64,000 nt of DNA, taken from positions 2,211,980 through 2,275,979 of the forward strand of contig NZ_SJPP01000001.1 of the NCBI RefSeq assembly GCF_007860075.1, read 5' to 3'. The translations under genes and the position numbers were made by a program. Below, piece after piece: positions 9,201 to 20,000 of this stretch. The first letter of the stretch is position 1. The number at the start of each line of letters is the position of its first letter. The notes below the pieces were generated by a model. That model ran no database searches. It was not told where the DNA came from and worked only from the letters and a program-made list of their open reading frames with translations. This DNA is from Symmachiella macrocystis (lineage in GTDB: Bacteria; Planctomycetota; Planctomycetia; Planctomycetales; Planctomycetaceae).

Positions 9201-10864
9201 AGGGTCACCCAGGAGTTGTCATCCGCAAAAATACCGTGAACTTCGATGCCCAAGGTTTCAATGTTACTTTTGTTACCAATCGTGACCGATGAGGAATCCA
9301 CCGCAAAAACACCATAGGCCTCGAGTCCAGTCGTCTTGATATTATTGCTGCTATTGAAGATCAACGAAGAGGAATCTTGCACATAGGCACCATAGGCTCT
9401 GGCTCCCAAGGCGGTGATGTTCGTGTTCTCACCCGCAGTCACCGATGAGTTGCCAGTCAGATAAATCCCTTCGACGCTGTCCCCTGTTGTGTGGATCGTT
9501 ACGTTATCGACCAACGCGTTTGCGGCATGGTTTCCAATGATGGCCGCTCCGGACTGCGGATCGTTGATCGTGAAATTCGTCGCCCACGTGTTGCTGGCCA
9601 ACGCGACCGAGGGTCCCATCGAATTCTGAAAAATCGGAATCGCTCCGCCCGAACCATTGCCCGCCGGCAGCGTTACAAAGCCCAATTGCAACGTATCGAT
9701 TTCATAAACCGCACCCCCACCTTCGCCCAACAAACGTTGGCGGTCCCGCAGTCGCAACGTCCCTTGGCCGTCAAAAGTGCTATCGGAGTACAGGTAAACA
9801 ATGTCGTTGACTTTCGAAACCGGTAACACGCCACTCACATCATTGAGCGGATCCTCATACGTACCATCCCCCCCATTCGCCGCGGCACTGTTGACGTGCA
9901 CGATCCGCAGGTCGGTTCCATCGGGGTTTTTCAGACGCTCTTCTAAATCGATGGGACCGGCGTCGATCGTCCCCCGCGCGACAGTAATCACCGATTTTCG
10001 GTAGACCGGATCATCCATACGATCGCGAACCACATCGCGATACATGGGCCGATCTCGTTTGAACAAATCGGAATAGATCGTCATGCCAAACACGACCTGC
10101 GTTTTGAAAAAGCGGTCGTGTTGAATTCCCAGGTTCACATCGATGCTGTTGGAGAAATTGGCGTTCAACCGCCCCGTGATGCCGGGCGCGTCTTGCAGGC
10201 TCGGATTATCGTAATAGTAACCGCCGACATACCCGCTGAGCACACCCCAATTGATCTGGTCGTCCGTCAATGGGCCCCCGACCTCGAAGTCGACGCCACG
10301 TAACGACTGCTCGATTTCAGACTCTTGCCCGTACGTGCCGCCGTACAGCAAAAAGTAATCCTGGAACCGCAACATCGGCGACCCACCGCCGACGATCCCG
10401 GTCGAATACGTCGAGAGGACTGTCCGATCGTGACTGATGGGCATGTAAAAGTTGTTGCGAAATTGCAACTCATCAAAAAACAACTCCCAGCCAAAGCCCA
10501 TCTGGCGGTAAGTCGCATAGGGAGTCTGACGCTGGTCGGTGAAGACGTTGAGTCCCCAGACAACATCGGCACCTTCGAGGTAGCCGCGCAGACCACCACC
10601 GAGATTGTAGCCGAGATCGGAGTTTTCGTCGGCTAAGAGTCGCGTGTCAAAGAAGAACAACCGTTCTTCGTCGCCAAAAGGAATGAAGGCGCGCAGGTCG
10701 GAATAATTGTCATCGACACCATTCTGCCGCGTCTGCCCATGAAGACCGATGCGCGGCCCAAAGCTTTGCGCTGACGCATCCTGTGTCGCAGTGAGCACGA
10801 TCAGCAGGAACAGGCCACAACCAACGGCAACTGTGGAACGATATGGTCGCACGACTCGCAACAT
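6296..10864 (-). CDS. Giant surface protein: inverse-autotransporter-like barrel plus 38-repeat beta-helix
   Basis: A 1522-residue protein. The start at 10864 is chosen because AAGGA precedes it and a signal peptide opens there (cleavage near DASA-QSFG, residue 32); the frame extends to 10909. Residues about 36-300 look like an outer-membrane barrel: aromatic-alternating strands and the segments GYNLGGGLRGYLE, WGLNVFTDQRQT, MGFGWELFFDELQFRNNFY and GVDFEVGG recall the N-terminal barrel of intimin/invasin inverse autotransporters (type Ve secretion). Residues about 310-460 resemble the cap of a parallel beta-helix (ANGGDGTYEDPLNDV). Residues 461-1448 are 38 consecutive units of exactly 26 residues with no gap. 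A 74-residue non-repeated segment ends the protein, with no C-terminal barrel or anchor seen. Likely an adhesin or surface fibre; export by its own barrel is inference. Confidence 0.8.
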   Translation of the reverse strand: MLRVVRPYRSTVAVGCGLFLLIVLTATQDASAQSFGPRIGLHGQTRQNGVDDNYSDLRAFIPFGDEERLFFFDTRLLADENSDLGYNLGGGLRGYLEGADVVWGLNVFTDQRQTPYATYRQMGFGWELFFDELQFRNNFYMPISHDRTVLSTYSTGIVGGGSPMLRFQDYFLLYGGTYGQESEIEQSLRGVDFEVGGPLTDDQINWGVLSGYVGGYYYDNPSLQDAPGITGRLNANFSNSIDVNLGIQHDRFFKTQVVFGMTIYSDLFKRDRPMYRDVVRDRMDDPVYRKSVITVARGTIDAGPIDLEERLKNPDGTDLRIVHVNSAAANGGDGTYEDPLNDVSGVLPVSKVNDIVYLYSDSTFDGQGTLRLRDRQRLLGEGGGAVYEIDTLQLGFVTLPAGNGSGGAIPIFQNSMGPSVALASNTWATNFTINDPQSGAAIIGNHAANALVDNVTIHTTGDSVEGIYLTGNSSVTAGENTNITALGARAYGAYVQDSSSLIFNSSNNIKTTGLEAYGVFAVDSSSVTIGNKSNIETLGIEVHGIFADDNSWVTLDGGSTVSTAGLDAHGIYAEDSSRVSVDGASRISTLGVFAHGIETVGSSTATVDNASRITTFGGFTHGVRAADSSKVTIDNGSEIITKGGEAYGILAEDSSKVVVNHGSTIETAGVDSQGVFADNFSTVRIDNGSRVTTAGILSDGLQAVGSSRLTVDNGSRINTVGADALGIWLEDSSKATVDNGSEINTLGLDAYGVYATDSSELIVDNDSKINTAGLGAYGVFLEDGSSAKIDHMSIVTTTGVSAYGVIAEDTSSVTVDNDSRVITRGLSAHGIYADNSSEIKIDNGSRVTTNAGLADGIHAVSSSTLLVDNNSRIKSKGVDSLGIFLDDSSSAVIDNGSEVTTVGLRGLGIFGDDTSWARIDNGSLVTTVGIDAHGVVMTDTSALTVDNSSRVETGGGGAFGVYLHDSSTATIDRSSQINTLGAAAYGVVAENSSELTVDRSSRVNTAGLGSHGIIAVDTSVVTVDNGSRINTIGIGAFGISAIDNTTVTVDHTSEINTLGLEAVGIFAEDSSWVTVDNNSIITTLGIDAHGLQAIEVSTLIVDNESRVNTSGGGAFGVFLEDASAATVDNGSWITTTGAIAFGVTADDTSEVTIDNGSRVTTNGLGSHGIVATDTSVVLVDNGGAVNTLGVGAFGINAFDASTITVDHASSINTAGVGAYGAIIGGGSTLTVDNGSSITTNGLDSHGIFAYNTAWVTVDNSSSITTNGISAHGISAADGSTLLVDNLSSITTHADLALGVYLNGTAAGTIDALSSVTTHGAFANGIGAGGLSTLTIDNGSIITTTATDAVGIFTQDSAWVMVDNGSRVTTSGLRAHGIYSKDDSTPFVDNGSLISTIGLSATGIEIVDSSVLNVGNASTITTIGISSIGIYAKDSTTATVDGSTISSLLSSEIFAERIVLGGGSLTLQATNNVLAGGSGTVSLFQALGGSIIVDGFADKASFAASNGIPTGNVTDIGNIVFVP
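6521..9484 (-). repeat. Coding tandem array: 38 units of 78 bp (26 residues)
   Basis: Counting by hand gives 38 units, each exactly 26 codons, with no insertions or deletions. Most conserved unit positions are Gly1, Ala4, Gly6, Ile/Val7, Asp11, Ser13, Val17, Asp18, Asn19, Ser21, Ile/Val23 and Thr25. A higher-order period of six units (156 residues, 468 bp) shows in the middle: units 19/25 (GIDAHG), 20/26 (GGGAFGV), 22/28 (GLGSHGI), 23/29, 10/16 and 11/17 resemble each other more than their neighbours. This suggests growth by duplication of six-unit blocks. The first units and the last one are the most divergent. Confidence 0.92.
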
Positions 10865-11152
10865 TTTGTCGTCCTTGACAAAGAATTCGCAAATAAACAG
10901 TCCACGCATCTGCAGGGTAGCGTTTACTTAGTCGGTGGATCATGGTTCGTTCCGACGGCCAATAGAAACATTCCCGTAGGTTTCCGAGACATATCCTGCC
11001 GAAAGTTCAGCCTGTACCAGTTATTTCAATTACACCTCTCCCAACACATAAACTCTTTGTAGCGCGGTGCGGGGTGCCATCTCAAAACAGGGAGGGCAGT
11101 AATAGGCAATTGCATAGACGGATTTTGAAGATACGCTCTCAATTCGCGCCTG
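10865..11152. other. Intergenic region upstream of the barrel-protein gene
   Basis: This 288-base stretch lies between two minus-strand genes. It must hold the promoter of the barrel-protein gene, but I could not pick a convincing -35/-10 pair, a hairpin terminator or an RNA gene in it. Confidence 0.4.
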
Positions 11153-12217
11153 TTACGGCAGCGTCACGTCCCAGATTTTTGCGCGACGCGCCTTGCCTTT
11201 CGGCCCCTCAACATGCAGCGTCACGATGAATTCGCCCGGCTTTTTATAATGGTGTGTCGGGTGACGCTCGGTCGAGGACGTCCCGTCGCCAAAATCCCAC
11301 CGCCAAGATGTGATGTCACCAAACGAACGATCGCGGAATGCCACATCTCGATTCGCGCGGTTAATGACCTGAAATGACCAATCCGCTTCGACCGGCTTGC
11401 GAAACTGCTTTTCCAAGGGCATCAACCGAAACGCAACCAAGTCCGAAGCATCCCCATACATGGTCGTCTTGTGCGACAGATTCCAAAACCCGGAGTAGCG
11501 TTCGGCCTGTTCGTCGTCGTAGTCCAGCACCGCCCAAGACAGGCCGATTTTTTTATCTTCTACTAGTTTCGTCGGCACTGCCCGCGCGGGGTCCGGGGGA
11601 GCGTAGTCGAAGGGCGTCACGAAAAATTCCAGCACGAGTTTCCCACTCTCGCCATGCTTGAAGTTGTACTTACAAGCTGCGTTGGCGTAGGGCAAATCTT
11701 TGATCCAAGGCTGCGCGCCCCACACCATCGCCCAGTCTTTCCCCTCGGCGGGCGTGAAGATGTGATAGTTTTGCGCATGCGCGCCGTGAAACAAAAAATG
11801 CGTGTCCAGTTTGTCGCGGAGCTTGGGATTGGGATGCATCTGACGAATCAACGGTCCGCCCGACAAATCACCGTCGACGACGATCTCGAAGATATCGTTG
11901 TGCAAATCCCCCCGGGCAAAGTCCCAATAATTGTCCTGGGCTTCATACAGAAAATAGAGCCGATTCAGCCCTTTCACCCAGCCGACTTTGACCTGCACAT
12001 CAAGATTGTCCTGATCGTGCTTATCACCCAGGCCAACCACCGTCTCCCGGAGTTCCTTCGTGCCAATCGTGTACGACTCAGGAACAATGGACCAATCGTC
12101 GGCGTCGCCATCAATCCGCGGAATTTGATTCGCCGGAAACTGAAACACCTGATATTCAACTTCGGGCCGCTCCAAGCCGATGCTCAAAGCGGCAATCAAC
12201 AGGCAAACAGAATGCAT
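11153..12217 (-). CDS. Secreted CBM9-like and PKD domain protein
   Basis: A 354-residue protein with AAGGAGA ideally placed before the ATG. A short signal peptide (MHSVCLLIAALSIGLE) is followed by a domain like the family-9 carbohydrate-binding fold (about 25-270: IPRIDGDADDWS, LYFLYEAQDNYWDF, NDIFEIVVDGDLSGG), a pattern seen in proteins that bind sugars or heme-linked partners. The C-terminus (about 275-354) is a PKD domain, with the signature SWRWDFGDGTSS then HHYKKPGEFIVTLHV. No catalytic residues are recognised. It is the last gene of the minus-strand cluster with DUF1501 and PSD1, 163 bases after the DUF1501 stop, so it probably binds the glycan or helps localise the system. Confidence 0.75.
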   Translation of the reverse strand: MHSVCLLIAALSIGLERPEVEYQVFQFPANQIPRIDGDADDWSIVPESYTIGTKELRETVVGLGDKHDQDNLDVQVKVGWVKGLNRLYFLYEAQDNYWDFARGDLHNDIFEIVVDGDLSGGPLIRQMHPNPKLRDKLDTHFLFHGAHAQNYHIFTPAEGKDWAMVWGAQPWIKDLPYANAACKYNFKHGESGKLVLEFFVTPFDYAPPDPARAVPTKLVEDKKIGLSWAVLDYDDEQAERYSGFWNLSHKTTMYGDASDLVAFRLMPLEKQFRKPVEADWSFQVINRANRDVAFRDRSFGDITSWRWDFGDGTSSTERHPTHHYKKPGEFIVTLHVEGPKGKARRAKIWDVTLP

Positions 12218-12380
12218 GGTTGTTCTCCTTCGAGTTCACACAGGGACTCGCTGAGAATAACCACACCCGACCTGCGCGTCCAATTGGTTGTGTTAGCCCC
12301 GCACAGGCAACCACAAAAAAACCATCGCTTCCCATGATCATCAAGAAAACCGAGAACCATCGTTTTTTCACAGCCGACAC

Positions 12381-13802
12381 TTAGGCCAGCAGTTCTTTGA
12401 CGATGCGCGTCGGTTCGACGCCGACCAAGCGTTGATCGAGTCCCTGATAGGAAAACGTGAGCTGATTCCCATCGAAGCCCAGCAGATGCAGGATCGTGCG
12501 GTGTAAATCGTGAACATGGACGCGGTCTTCAATCACATTGAATCCGAAATCGTCGCTAGCCCCTAACGTCACGCCCCCTTTCACGCCGCCGCCCGCAAGC
12601 CACATCGAAAAGGCATTGGGATGGTGGTCCCGGCCGTCGGTACTGCCTTGAACCATCGGCGTGCGTCCGAATTCGCCTCCCCAAATCACCAACGTCTCAT
12701 CCAACAATCCGCGTTGTTTGAGATCTTTGACCAAGGCCGCGGACGCTTGTTCTGTGTCGATGCAGTTTTGCTTGAGACCTTTGACCAATCCACCATGTTG
12801 GTCCCAGGATTCGTGAAACAGTTCCACAAACCGCACGCCGCGCTCAATCATCCGCCGCGCCAGCAAACAGTTCATCGCAAATGACGGCACGCCCGGCTCC
12901 GCACCGTACATGTCCAGAATGTGCTGCGGCTCGCTGCTCATGTCCATCAGCTCCGGAGCACTGGACTGCATGCGATAAGCCATCTCGAAGGAATTGATCC
13001 GTGTGGCGATTTCCGGATCGCCGACTTGTTGTTGCCGCTTCTCGTTGAGCTGGGTAATGACATCCAACGAGTCCCGTTGCAGTTGCTGATCGACACCGGC
13101 GGGGTTGGACAGATACAAAACCGGATCACCCGTGCTGCGAAACGATACGCCTTGATAAACCGTCGGCAGAAACCCGCTGCCCCAATTGGCGTTCCCGCCG
13201 CTGGGACCTTTATTTCCCGAGCTGAGCACCACAAACGCCGGCAAGTCGCGTGATTCACTTCCCAACCCATACGTCGTCCAGGCACCAAGACTCGGCTTGC
13301 CGAATTGTTGCGAGCCGGTGCTCATAATAATCTGCGCCGGCGCATGATTGAACGCGTCGGTCACCATAGATTTGACAATGGCAATCTCATCCACAACCTC
13401 TGCCATATTCGGTAACAGTTCAGAGAGTTCCGCACCACATTCCCCATGCTTAGAAAACTGGAACTTGGGGCCTAACAGTTTGGAATTGGGGCTAATAAAT
13501 GCCGCTCGGTAATCTTTAATCAGATCGGCCGGTGGAAGTTGCCCATCGAATTTGGCGAGCGCCGGTTTATAATCAAACAGCTCCAAATGACTGGGGCCAC
13601 CCCCCATGAACAATTGAATGACGTTCTTCGCCCGCCCTGGAAAATGCGGCTGCTTGGGCGCGAGCGCGTCCGCTGCAAGGGCTTTTTGTTCCAGCAATTG
13701 CCCCAGCGCAATCGCACCCACCCCGATCCCGCACTCCTGCAGAAACCAGCGGCGGGAGGTCAGGCGTTGGTTCAGATTGTCAGAATTTATTGAAGACGGC
13801 AT
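12381..13802 (-). CDS. DUF1501 protein (sulfatase-like fold), Tat-exported
   Basis: A 473-residue protein. The N-terminus has a twin-arginine signal, SRRWFLQ (Arg17, Arg18), followed by a hydrophobic stretch [11 protein letters not shown]. The rest follows the DUF1501 pattern: [77 protein letters not shown] and [17 protein letters not shown]1501 proteins belong to the alkaline phosphatase/sulfatase superfamily, with conserved His and Asp residues at the metal site, but their activity is unproven. The start lies 8 bases after the stop of the PSD1 gene, a pairing that recurs in Planctomycetota and implies joint function and translation. Confidence 0.9.
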   Translation of the reverse strand: MPSSINSDNLNQRLTSRRWFLQECGIGVGAIALGQLLEQKALAADALAPKQPHFPGRAKNVIQLFMGGGPSHLELFDYKPALAKFDGQLPPADLIKDYRAAFISPNSKLLGPKFQFSKHGECGAELSELLPNMAEVVDEIAIVKSMVTDAFNHAPAQIIMSTGSQQFGKPSLGAWTTYGLGSESRDLPAFVVLSSGNKGPSGGNANWGSGFLPTVYQGVSFRSTGDPVLYLSNPAGVDQQLQRDSLDVITQLNEKRQQQVGDPEIATRINSFEMAYRMQSSAPELMDMSSEPQHILDMYGAEPGVPSFAMNCLLARRMIERGVRFVELFHESWDQHGGLVKGLKQNCIDTEQASAALVKDLKQRGLLDETLVIWGGEFGRTPMVQGSTDGRDHHPNAFSMWLAGGGVKGGVTLGASDDFGFNVIEDRVHVHDLHRTILHLLGFDGNQLTFSYQGLDQRLVGVEPTRIVKELLA

Positions 13803-13810
13803 CGGATCAT

Positions 13811-16800
13811 TTATTCTTTCGTGATGGTTTCGTCTAGGTTGAGCAGCACGCGACTCACGACTGTCCAGGCAGCCAACTGAATCTGTTCGACAATTTCCGG
13901 CAGCTCAGAAGTGTCCCCCTGCTGATTCCCCAGAATCTGTTTCGGATCGAGCGACCCGTCCTGGAGTCGCTGAGTTTGCTCATCGAGAAATTCGAGCAGC
14001 GTGGCGGATTCCTCCGGTGTCGGTTTGCGAGAAACGCAACTGCGAAACGCGAATTCCAATCGGTCCTGGTCGGATTCGCCACCCTGTGCGATCGTTTGTT
14101 GTGCCAATCCTTCCGCACATTCGAAAAACAGCGGTTCGTTGAGCGTTGTGAGTGCCTGGAGTGGCGAATTGGATCGCGGTCGTTGCACGGTCGCAATTTC
14201 GCCGCTGGGTGCGTCGAAGGCTTGCAAAGCTGGGTAGGGAATTGAACGAAAGCGAAAGGTGTAAAGCGCACGGCGATAACGTTGCGGACCGGTTTCCACA
14301 TTCCAAGTCTTGTCGCCGTAGCTAGCCGGACGACGAAAGAGAAATTCCGGCGCCGGCGGAAAGACGCTCGGGCCACCCACTTTCTTTTCTAGCAGTCTAC
14401 TTGCTGCAAGAAAAATATCGCGGACAACTTCAGCATCGACACGAAAACGAGGGCCACGAGCCAACAGTCGATTCACCGGATCGCGGGCCAGTAAATCCGC
14501 CGTGACCGAAGAGTCTTGTCGATAAGTGTTGGAAAGCACAATCTGGCGGTGGAGATGTTTGAGGCTCCACCCCTGCTCCACTAATTCCACGGATAGCCAA
14601 TCCAACAACTCAGGATGCGATGGCAGACTCCCGGTCGATCCTAAGTCTTCGGGGGTATCCACAAGACCGGTCCCGAAATACGCTTGCCAGACCCGATTCA
14701 CAATCGAGCGCGCTGTCGTGGGAGACTGTGGATCCACCAGCCATTTTGCAAAGGCCAGACGATTGACCGGTTTGCCTTGGGAGAGTGGATTGAGAAATTC
14801 CGGCACGGCTGGATCGGCGATATCTTTCGGTTTGAGAAAATCGCCGCGGTCCAACAAATGTGTGGGACGTTCGGCGTCACGTTCCCGCAGCACAAATTGT
14901 GTTGTCCCTTCGGGATGCTCGCTCCAGAGAGTTTCGATCTGCTCGTTCTCTGCGCTCCAGTCAGGGACCGTAGTCCGCCAATAACGAAACACCGTGCTCA
15001 ACTGCGATTCGGTGCGGTCTTCCATCGGCACCTCAAGAATTTCTCGCACTGCAACCGAGAGCGGATCGGCGACCGCTTCCACCCCGGTTGCTGAAATACG
15101 AAACCGGCCCAAATTCAAGGTTTGATTGTCGTTGCTATTCGAACCGCCGTGACTTTGCGCCAAGCTAAAGACCAGCTTGGTTCCCCCCGGAAAAGCAACG
15201 TCTTTATCGGCAACGAAGACCGCTTTGCGCGGCTGATTTCTGCGCCCCGGCCCGGCATCGATCCCCCAGGCGGTTTTCTGGTCCCCATCGATCGCGTATT
15301 CCACAGAACCGGTGAGACCCGCCTTGGGATCTTTCCCATCGGTATACGGCGGACCCAGCTGCCGGTGATCATTGCTGAAATCCGCAGTCGCTCGCGCAAA
15401 TTTGATATCGATTTTCTGCTGAGGGTCATCAACACTGACCGCTTGAGCTTTGAATTCCGACAGCGCCAGCAACCCGTTCAGCGCACGACCGGGACCACCG
15501 GCCGGCAGGTTCGGATCGTTGAGCACTTCCAATCGAAAGGAGCGGATGCTCGGGAGATCGGTGGTCACCGAAAACTGACCCGTCGAGCGCGTCGGGGCAT
15601 AACCTTGCGCCAACAACGAGCCATCCTGCTGCTGTAAGTATCGCTGCGAATTGTTGCCGGCGTTCTCGATCGGCAGCATGGTCCACTGCGGTTGATCACC
15701 CCGAACCTGCTCTTCCCAGGCAGCCATCCGCTCTCGCCAATCCGATGTTGCCGCGCGGAGTTGCTCTTCGATCTCGTTGATCCGGCGAAAGATGTCGTCC
15801 CGTTTCTGTTGTTGAGCAACTGTATAGACCGTCGGTTGGGCTTCATGACAATTGTTCAAAAACGCGAACATGTTGTAGTAATCGTGATGGGTAAACGGAT
15901 CGTACTTGTGGCTGTGACATTGCGCGCACTGCACGGTCAGGCCCAACACAGATTTGCCAACTGTATCCATGCGGTCGAACATCGCTTGCATGCGAAATTC
16001 TTCGGGGTCAATCCCCCCTTCTTCATTCAGCATCGAATTGCGCAGAAAACCGGTCGCCACAATCTGGTCTTGCGTGGCGTTCGGCAGCAGGTCGCCCGCG
16101 ATTTGCTCGATGATGAATTGGTTGTAAGGCAAATCACGGTTCAATGCGTTGATCACCCAATCGCGATAGAACCACACCTCGCGCGGTTTGTCCTTTTCGA
16201 ATCCATCCGAATCGGCGTAACGCGCCGCATCCAACCAGATTCGCCCCCAACGCTCTCCATAGTGCGGCGAGGCCAACAACCGTTCGACTTGCCGCTCATA
16301 CGCAGCCGGCGATTCGTCCGCCAAGAACGCGTCGATCTCATCGACAGTCGGCGGCAGCCCGATCAAATCGAGACTCAACCGCCGCAACAATGTCACCCGT
16401 TTGGCTTCGGCAGTTGGAGCAAGGTCTTCTTGTTCCAACCGCTGCAGTATGAACGCATCGATGGCGTTGCGCACCCAAGCGGTATTTTTCACCGTGGGAA
16501 CATCCGGCCGTTCCGGCGGAACAAAGGCCCAATGCCGCGACCACTGGGCCCCTTCGGCAATCCAACGGCGGATATTTTCGATTTGCGCTTTCGACAACGG
16601 CTCATGCCCCGAATCGGACGGAGGCATGATCAAGGCTTCATCGTCGGCCGTCAGACGGGCTAGGATTTCGCTGGCAGCGGGGTCTCCCGGTTTGATCACA
16701 AAAGTCCCATCGCGATCACGCGTCGCTTCTTCCGCAAGATCCAGCCGCAACTCCGCCTCGCGCGTCCCTTCATCCGGGCCATGACAAAGAAAACACCGCT

Positions 16801-16966
16801 CGAAAAGCAAAGGCAATATCTCTCGGCGAAACGAGACCTTCTCCGTGGAATCCTGTTTAGCGCTGGTCGGTTTGCTCGGCTCATCGGCATGCAGTTCTAT
16901 TCCATAGAAAACCGCAGCGCCCACGAACAGGATCAGACATCCGCAAAATCGGATTGCACGCACCAT
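13811..16966 (-). CDS. PSD1 protein: planctomycete cytochrome C, DUF1549 and DUF1553 domains
   Basis: A 1051-residue protein. The start is placed at the Met opening the signal segment ([15 protein letters not shown]), with AAGGTGA upstream; a GTG-started frame reaches 17038. Order of domains: signal or anchor (1-27), PSCyt1 with CFLCHGP (heme motif Cys58-Cys61-His62), PSCyt2/DUF1549 (about 130-345, ending [13 protein letters not shown] with another CxxCH), a beta-rich insert (about 420-610), and DUF1553 (about 700-960, with [38 protein letters not shown] and [10 protein letters not shown]). Two potential heme sites suggest electron transfer outside the cytoplasm. Together with DUF1501 next door it is inferred to act in glycan oxidation or desulfation. 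Confidence 0.9.
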   Translation of the reverse strand: MVRAIRFCGCLILFVGAAVFYGIELHADEPSKPTSAKQDSTEKVSFRREILPLLFERCFLCHGPDEGTREAELRLDLAEEATRDRDGTFVIKPGDPAASEILARLTADDEALIMPPSDSGHEPLSKAQIENIRRWIAEGAQWSRHWAFVPPERPDVPTVKNTAWVRNAIDAFILQRLEQEDLAPTAEAKRVTLLRRLSLDLIGLPPTVDEIDAFLADESPAAYERQVERLLASPHYGERWGRIWLDAARYADSDGFEKDKPREVWFYRDWVINALNRDLPYNQFIIEQIAGDLLPNATQDQIVATGFLRNSMLNEEGGIDPEEFRMQAMFDRMDTVGKSVLGLTVQCAQCHSHKYDPFTHHDYYNMFAFLNNCHEAQPTVYTVAQQQKRDDIFRRINEIEEQLRAATSDWRERMAAWEEQVRGDQPQWTMLPIENAGNNSQRYLQQQDGSLLAQGYAPTRSTGQFSVTTDLPSIRSFRLEVLNDPNLPAGGPGRALNGLLALSEFKAQAVSVDDPQQKIDIKFARATADFSNDHRQLGPPYTDGKDPKAGLTGSVEYAIDGDQKTAWGIDAGPGRRNQPRKAVFVADKDVAFPGGTKLVFSLAQSHGGSNSNDNQTLNLGRFRISATGVEAVADPLSVAVREILEVPMEDRTESQLSTVFRYWRTTVPDWSAENEQIETLWSEHPEGTTQFVLRERDAERPTHLLDRGDFLKPKDIADPAVPEFLNPLSQGKPVNRLAFAKWLVDPQSPTTARSIVNRVWQAYFGTGLVDTPEDLGSTGSLPSHPELLDWLSVELVEQGWSLKHLHRQIVLSNTYRQDSSVTADLLARDPVNRLLARGPRFRVDAEVVRDIFLAASRLLEKKVGGPSVFPPAPEFLFRRPASYGDKTWNVETGPQRYRRALYTFRFRSIPYPALQAFDAPSGEIATVQRPRSNSPLQALTTLNEPLFFECAEGLAQQTIAQGGESDQDRLEFAFRSCVSRKPTPEESATLLEFLDEQTQRLQDGSLDPKQILGNQQGDTSELPEIVEQIQLAAWTVVSRVLLNLDETITKE

Positions 16967-17085
16967 CAAATCAGTCACCTTGGAGTGTTCGTAAAAGTCA
17001 TTGCCCTCTCCCGTCATTCTACCCGACAAGAGAAGCACCGACCAGCGAATTCAACGGGGTGGCCACTCGCCCTACCCAAAGGCCA

Positions 17086-20000
17086 TCACGGTTTCGACGG
17101 CAGCGGGACCTGGGATCGACTGGTGAGGTAAGCAAATAAATCGCGGATCTCTTCGGCCTTAAGTTGCTTCAGCAAACCGTCCGGCATGAGCGACATCTTT
17201 TGATTCACAACCTCTTCCACATCCGACCGATCGATCACTAAACGTTCCTTTTCCGTTTGCACCTCTAAAGTGCGGTCCGATTGCGCTACGACGACACCGG
17301 TCACAACGCGGCCGTCATTCAGCACAATCGCCGACGCTTGAAATTCCTGCCCCACCGAAGCACTGGGATCGACAATGTTTTCCAACAAGTAATTCAGATT
17401 CTGCCGGTTGGAACCGGTCAGATCCGGACCGACGCGTCCTCCCGCACCATAGAGCACGTGACAGTTGCTACACGTTTTCTCAAACAGCACACGCCCCTTG
17501 CCCGCATGGCCGGCTTGCAGCTTTTCAGGAGCCAGCGCCGCAGTCAATTCCGCGATACGTTTGACCTTCTCTTCCGAACTATCACGCAGTGCGCCCCACT
17601 GTTTGGTGAGCTCTTCATTCAGCGCCGGATCCTTAAAGCTGCGAATCTGTCGCGCATGAAATGCGGAAATGGCAGAGGGTTGAATCTTTCCCTCGGCAAT
17701 TGACTTCAGTAATGCTCGGGCGGAAGCGGGACGCGAAGCAAGTGTCGCGATGGCCACTTCCCGCGCACTGGGTTCGAGTCGGGCATATCGTTCTAAAATT
17801 AGTCGCGGGATTTGAGGATCGTCAAACGCCGCAAAGCCGCGGAGGACTTCATTCATCAACACCAAATCGCCCAACACATGTTTGAGCAACGCCAATGCCT
17901 CGGGGGAACGGTCATCGACCAAAAACCGCAAAGCGTTCCGCCGCGTCTCCGCATCGGCATCCGTATCCGTCACAATCTCGCGCAACTCCGAAATCGCTTG
18001 GCCATCCCCAAACACCACCCCCAATTGCCGGGCTTGTTCTTGTACCTTTTCCGGGGCGGATGAAAACACAATCTCCGCCGCACGGGGCCACGTTTTCGGT
18101 TGCGGCGCTTTTCGCCAACCGCGCAAGGCGCCATTCATGCCCTGCAAAATATCCAACTGAAACTCGGCATCATTTCCTGTCCCGATGAGTTGCAGCAATT
18201 GGTCGACCGCTGCGGGCTGCGATTCCAAATCGCTGGTCAGACGACGAGCAATCAACCGTCGCAACAACCCAATCTTACTCCGTTCCGCCAAGGCGATTGA
18301 TCGACCCGGATCGGTAGGAATCGCCGGTTCGATTCCATACCAAATCATCAACGGCAAGGCCCGGTCTTGGGCATCCGCCGCATGTTGTGCCAATGCGTCG
18401 GCGATGTCCCAACGACTCTCCAACGGAAGCCTCTGCAATGTGGAGGCCAAATGCAACCGCACCAAGCCCGACGGATCGGCCTGAGCCAGTTCGCGCATTT
18501 TCGCAATCGTCGGTGCGCTAAACGTACCATCATCCGCCAGCAAACGTAAAGCCCACACGCGGACATGCTCGTTGTCATCATCGAGTTGCCCGCGGAGCCA
18601 CTCCTCATCGGTCGCACCAATCGCATACAGGCACCACATTGCTCGCAATTGGTGCGTCACGTCGGAATCTTCAGCAAACATTTTCAACAACGCCTTACGA
18701 GCCTGCGGCATCTCCTGCCCCAAAGCAGCGCGCTCCTGCAACAGACGTCGAGATTGGCGGGCGCTCCAGGCATTTTCGTGCGACTGTAATTTGACGAGTT
18801 TTAAGTCGCTCTGTTGCGCAAGGTCGAAATCACCGAGCGGTCGCGGCTGCCCATAGGTCATCTTGTAGATCCGACCTGATGTGCGGTGAATTCCGTCGTT
18901 GTCGTGGCATTCTCCACTATCAGACCAGTCGGCGATAAAGACACCCCCATCCGGCCCCGTGATCAAATCGAGTCCACGAAACCAAGGGTTGTCGACAATG
19001 AACAAATCGTCCGCATGTTTTCCCACATAGCCGGCCTGGTCACGCTCCAAACGATCGTTGTTCATCCGCCGACCGTGAAAGTTAAGCGTCAACATCGTCC
19101 CGCGATAACGCTCGGGCCAATTGTCTCCCTGATAAATCAGCAGCCCGCTATGCGCATGTCCGCCGCCGGCGGCCAACGTGGTATCGCTGACCCCTTTGCG
19201 GATCTGATGCCACACTTCTCCCGTGTCCCAGTGGAAATGATCCGCGCATTGCTCGATGAGTTCGTAAACGTACGGATTAAAATCGGCTCCATACATGCGG
19301 CGGTAATGCGCGCCGGGCACAAGATGCCACAAATGGCCGATCACCGTATTGATGAAAAACATCTCGCCATGTTCGTCGAAATCAAATCCCCAAGAATTCG
19401 TCGTGCCGTCGGCCACCACCTCAAACACCTTGCGCGTGGGATGATACCGCCAGATGCAGCAATTCAATTTGCGACGTTGAGACGCCGAAGCGCCAGGTGG
19501 ACCGACAAACGATGTCGCTAGAATGCCATGCCGCCCATACAACCAACCATCCGGCCCCCAACGCAATCCGTTGACGATGTTGTGCCGGACCGATCCTTCA
19601 TCCCAGCCATCCAGCACAACTTCCGGCGGTCCGTCGGGAACGTCGTCGTGATTTCGGTCGGGAATAAACAGCAATTGCGGCGCGCACAACACCCAGACGC
19701 CCCCCATGCCGACTTCCACACTGGTCAGTTTTTGGAGGTCATCGATAAACACCTTACGAACATCAAATTGACCGTCATCGTCGGTATCTTCTAGAATGAC
19801 AATGCGATCATGCTGCGTCTTGTCGAATCCCAGCGGGTGCTCCGCATAGGTATAGTTTTCAGCAACCCACAACCGGCCCCGTTCATCGGTCGTCATGCCG
19901 ATCGGCTGTTGGACGTCCGGTTCACCCGCAAACAGCGTGACCTGAAACCCGTCAGGAACCTGAATCCGCTCAACCGTCTCCGCTGCCGATGGCGGCGAAC

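Noticed and set aside
6521-9484. Regular repeats that might suggest a CRISPR array
   Set aside because: The 78-bp period is a coding repeat with degenerate units and no constant direct repeat or spacers; no cas genes are nearby.
11654-12337. 227-residue plus-strand frame
   Set aside because: It is antisense to the well-supported CBM9-like/PKD gene and lacks any recognisable domain.
15692-16663. 323-residue plus-strand frame
   Set aside because: It lies fully opposite the PSD1 gene, whose domains are clear; a shadow of biased codon use.
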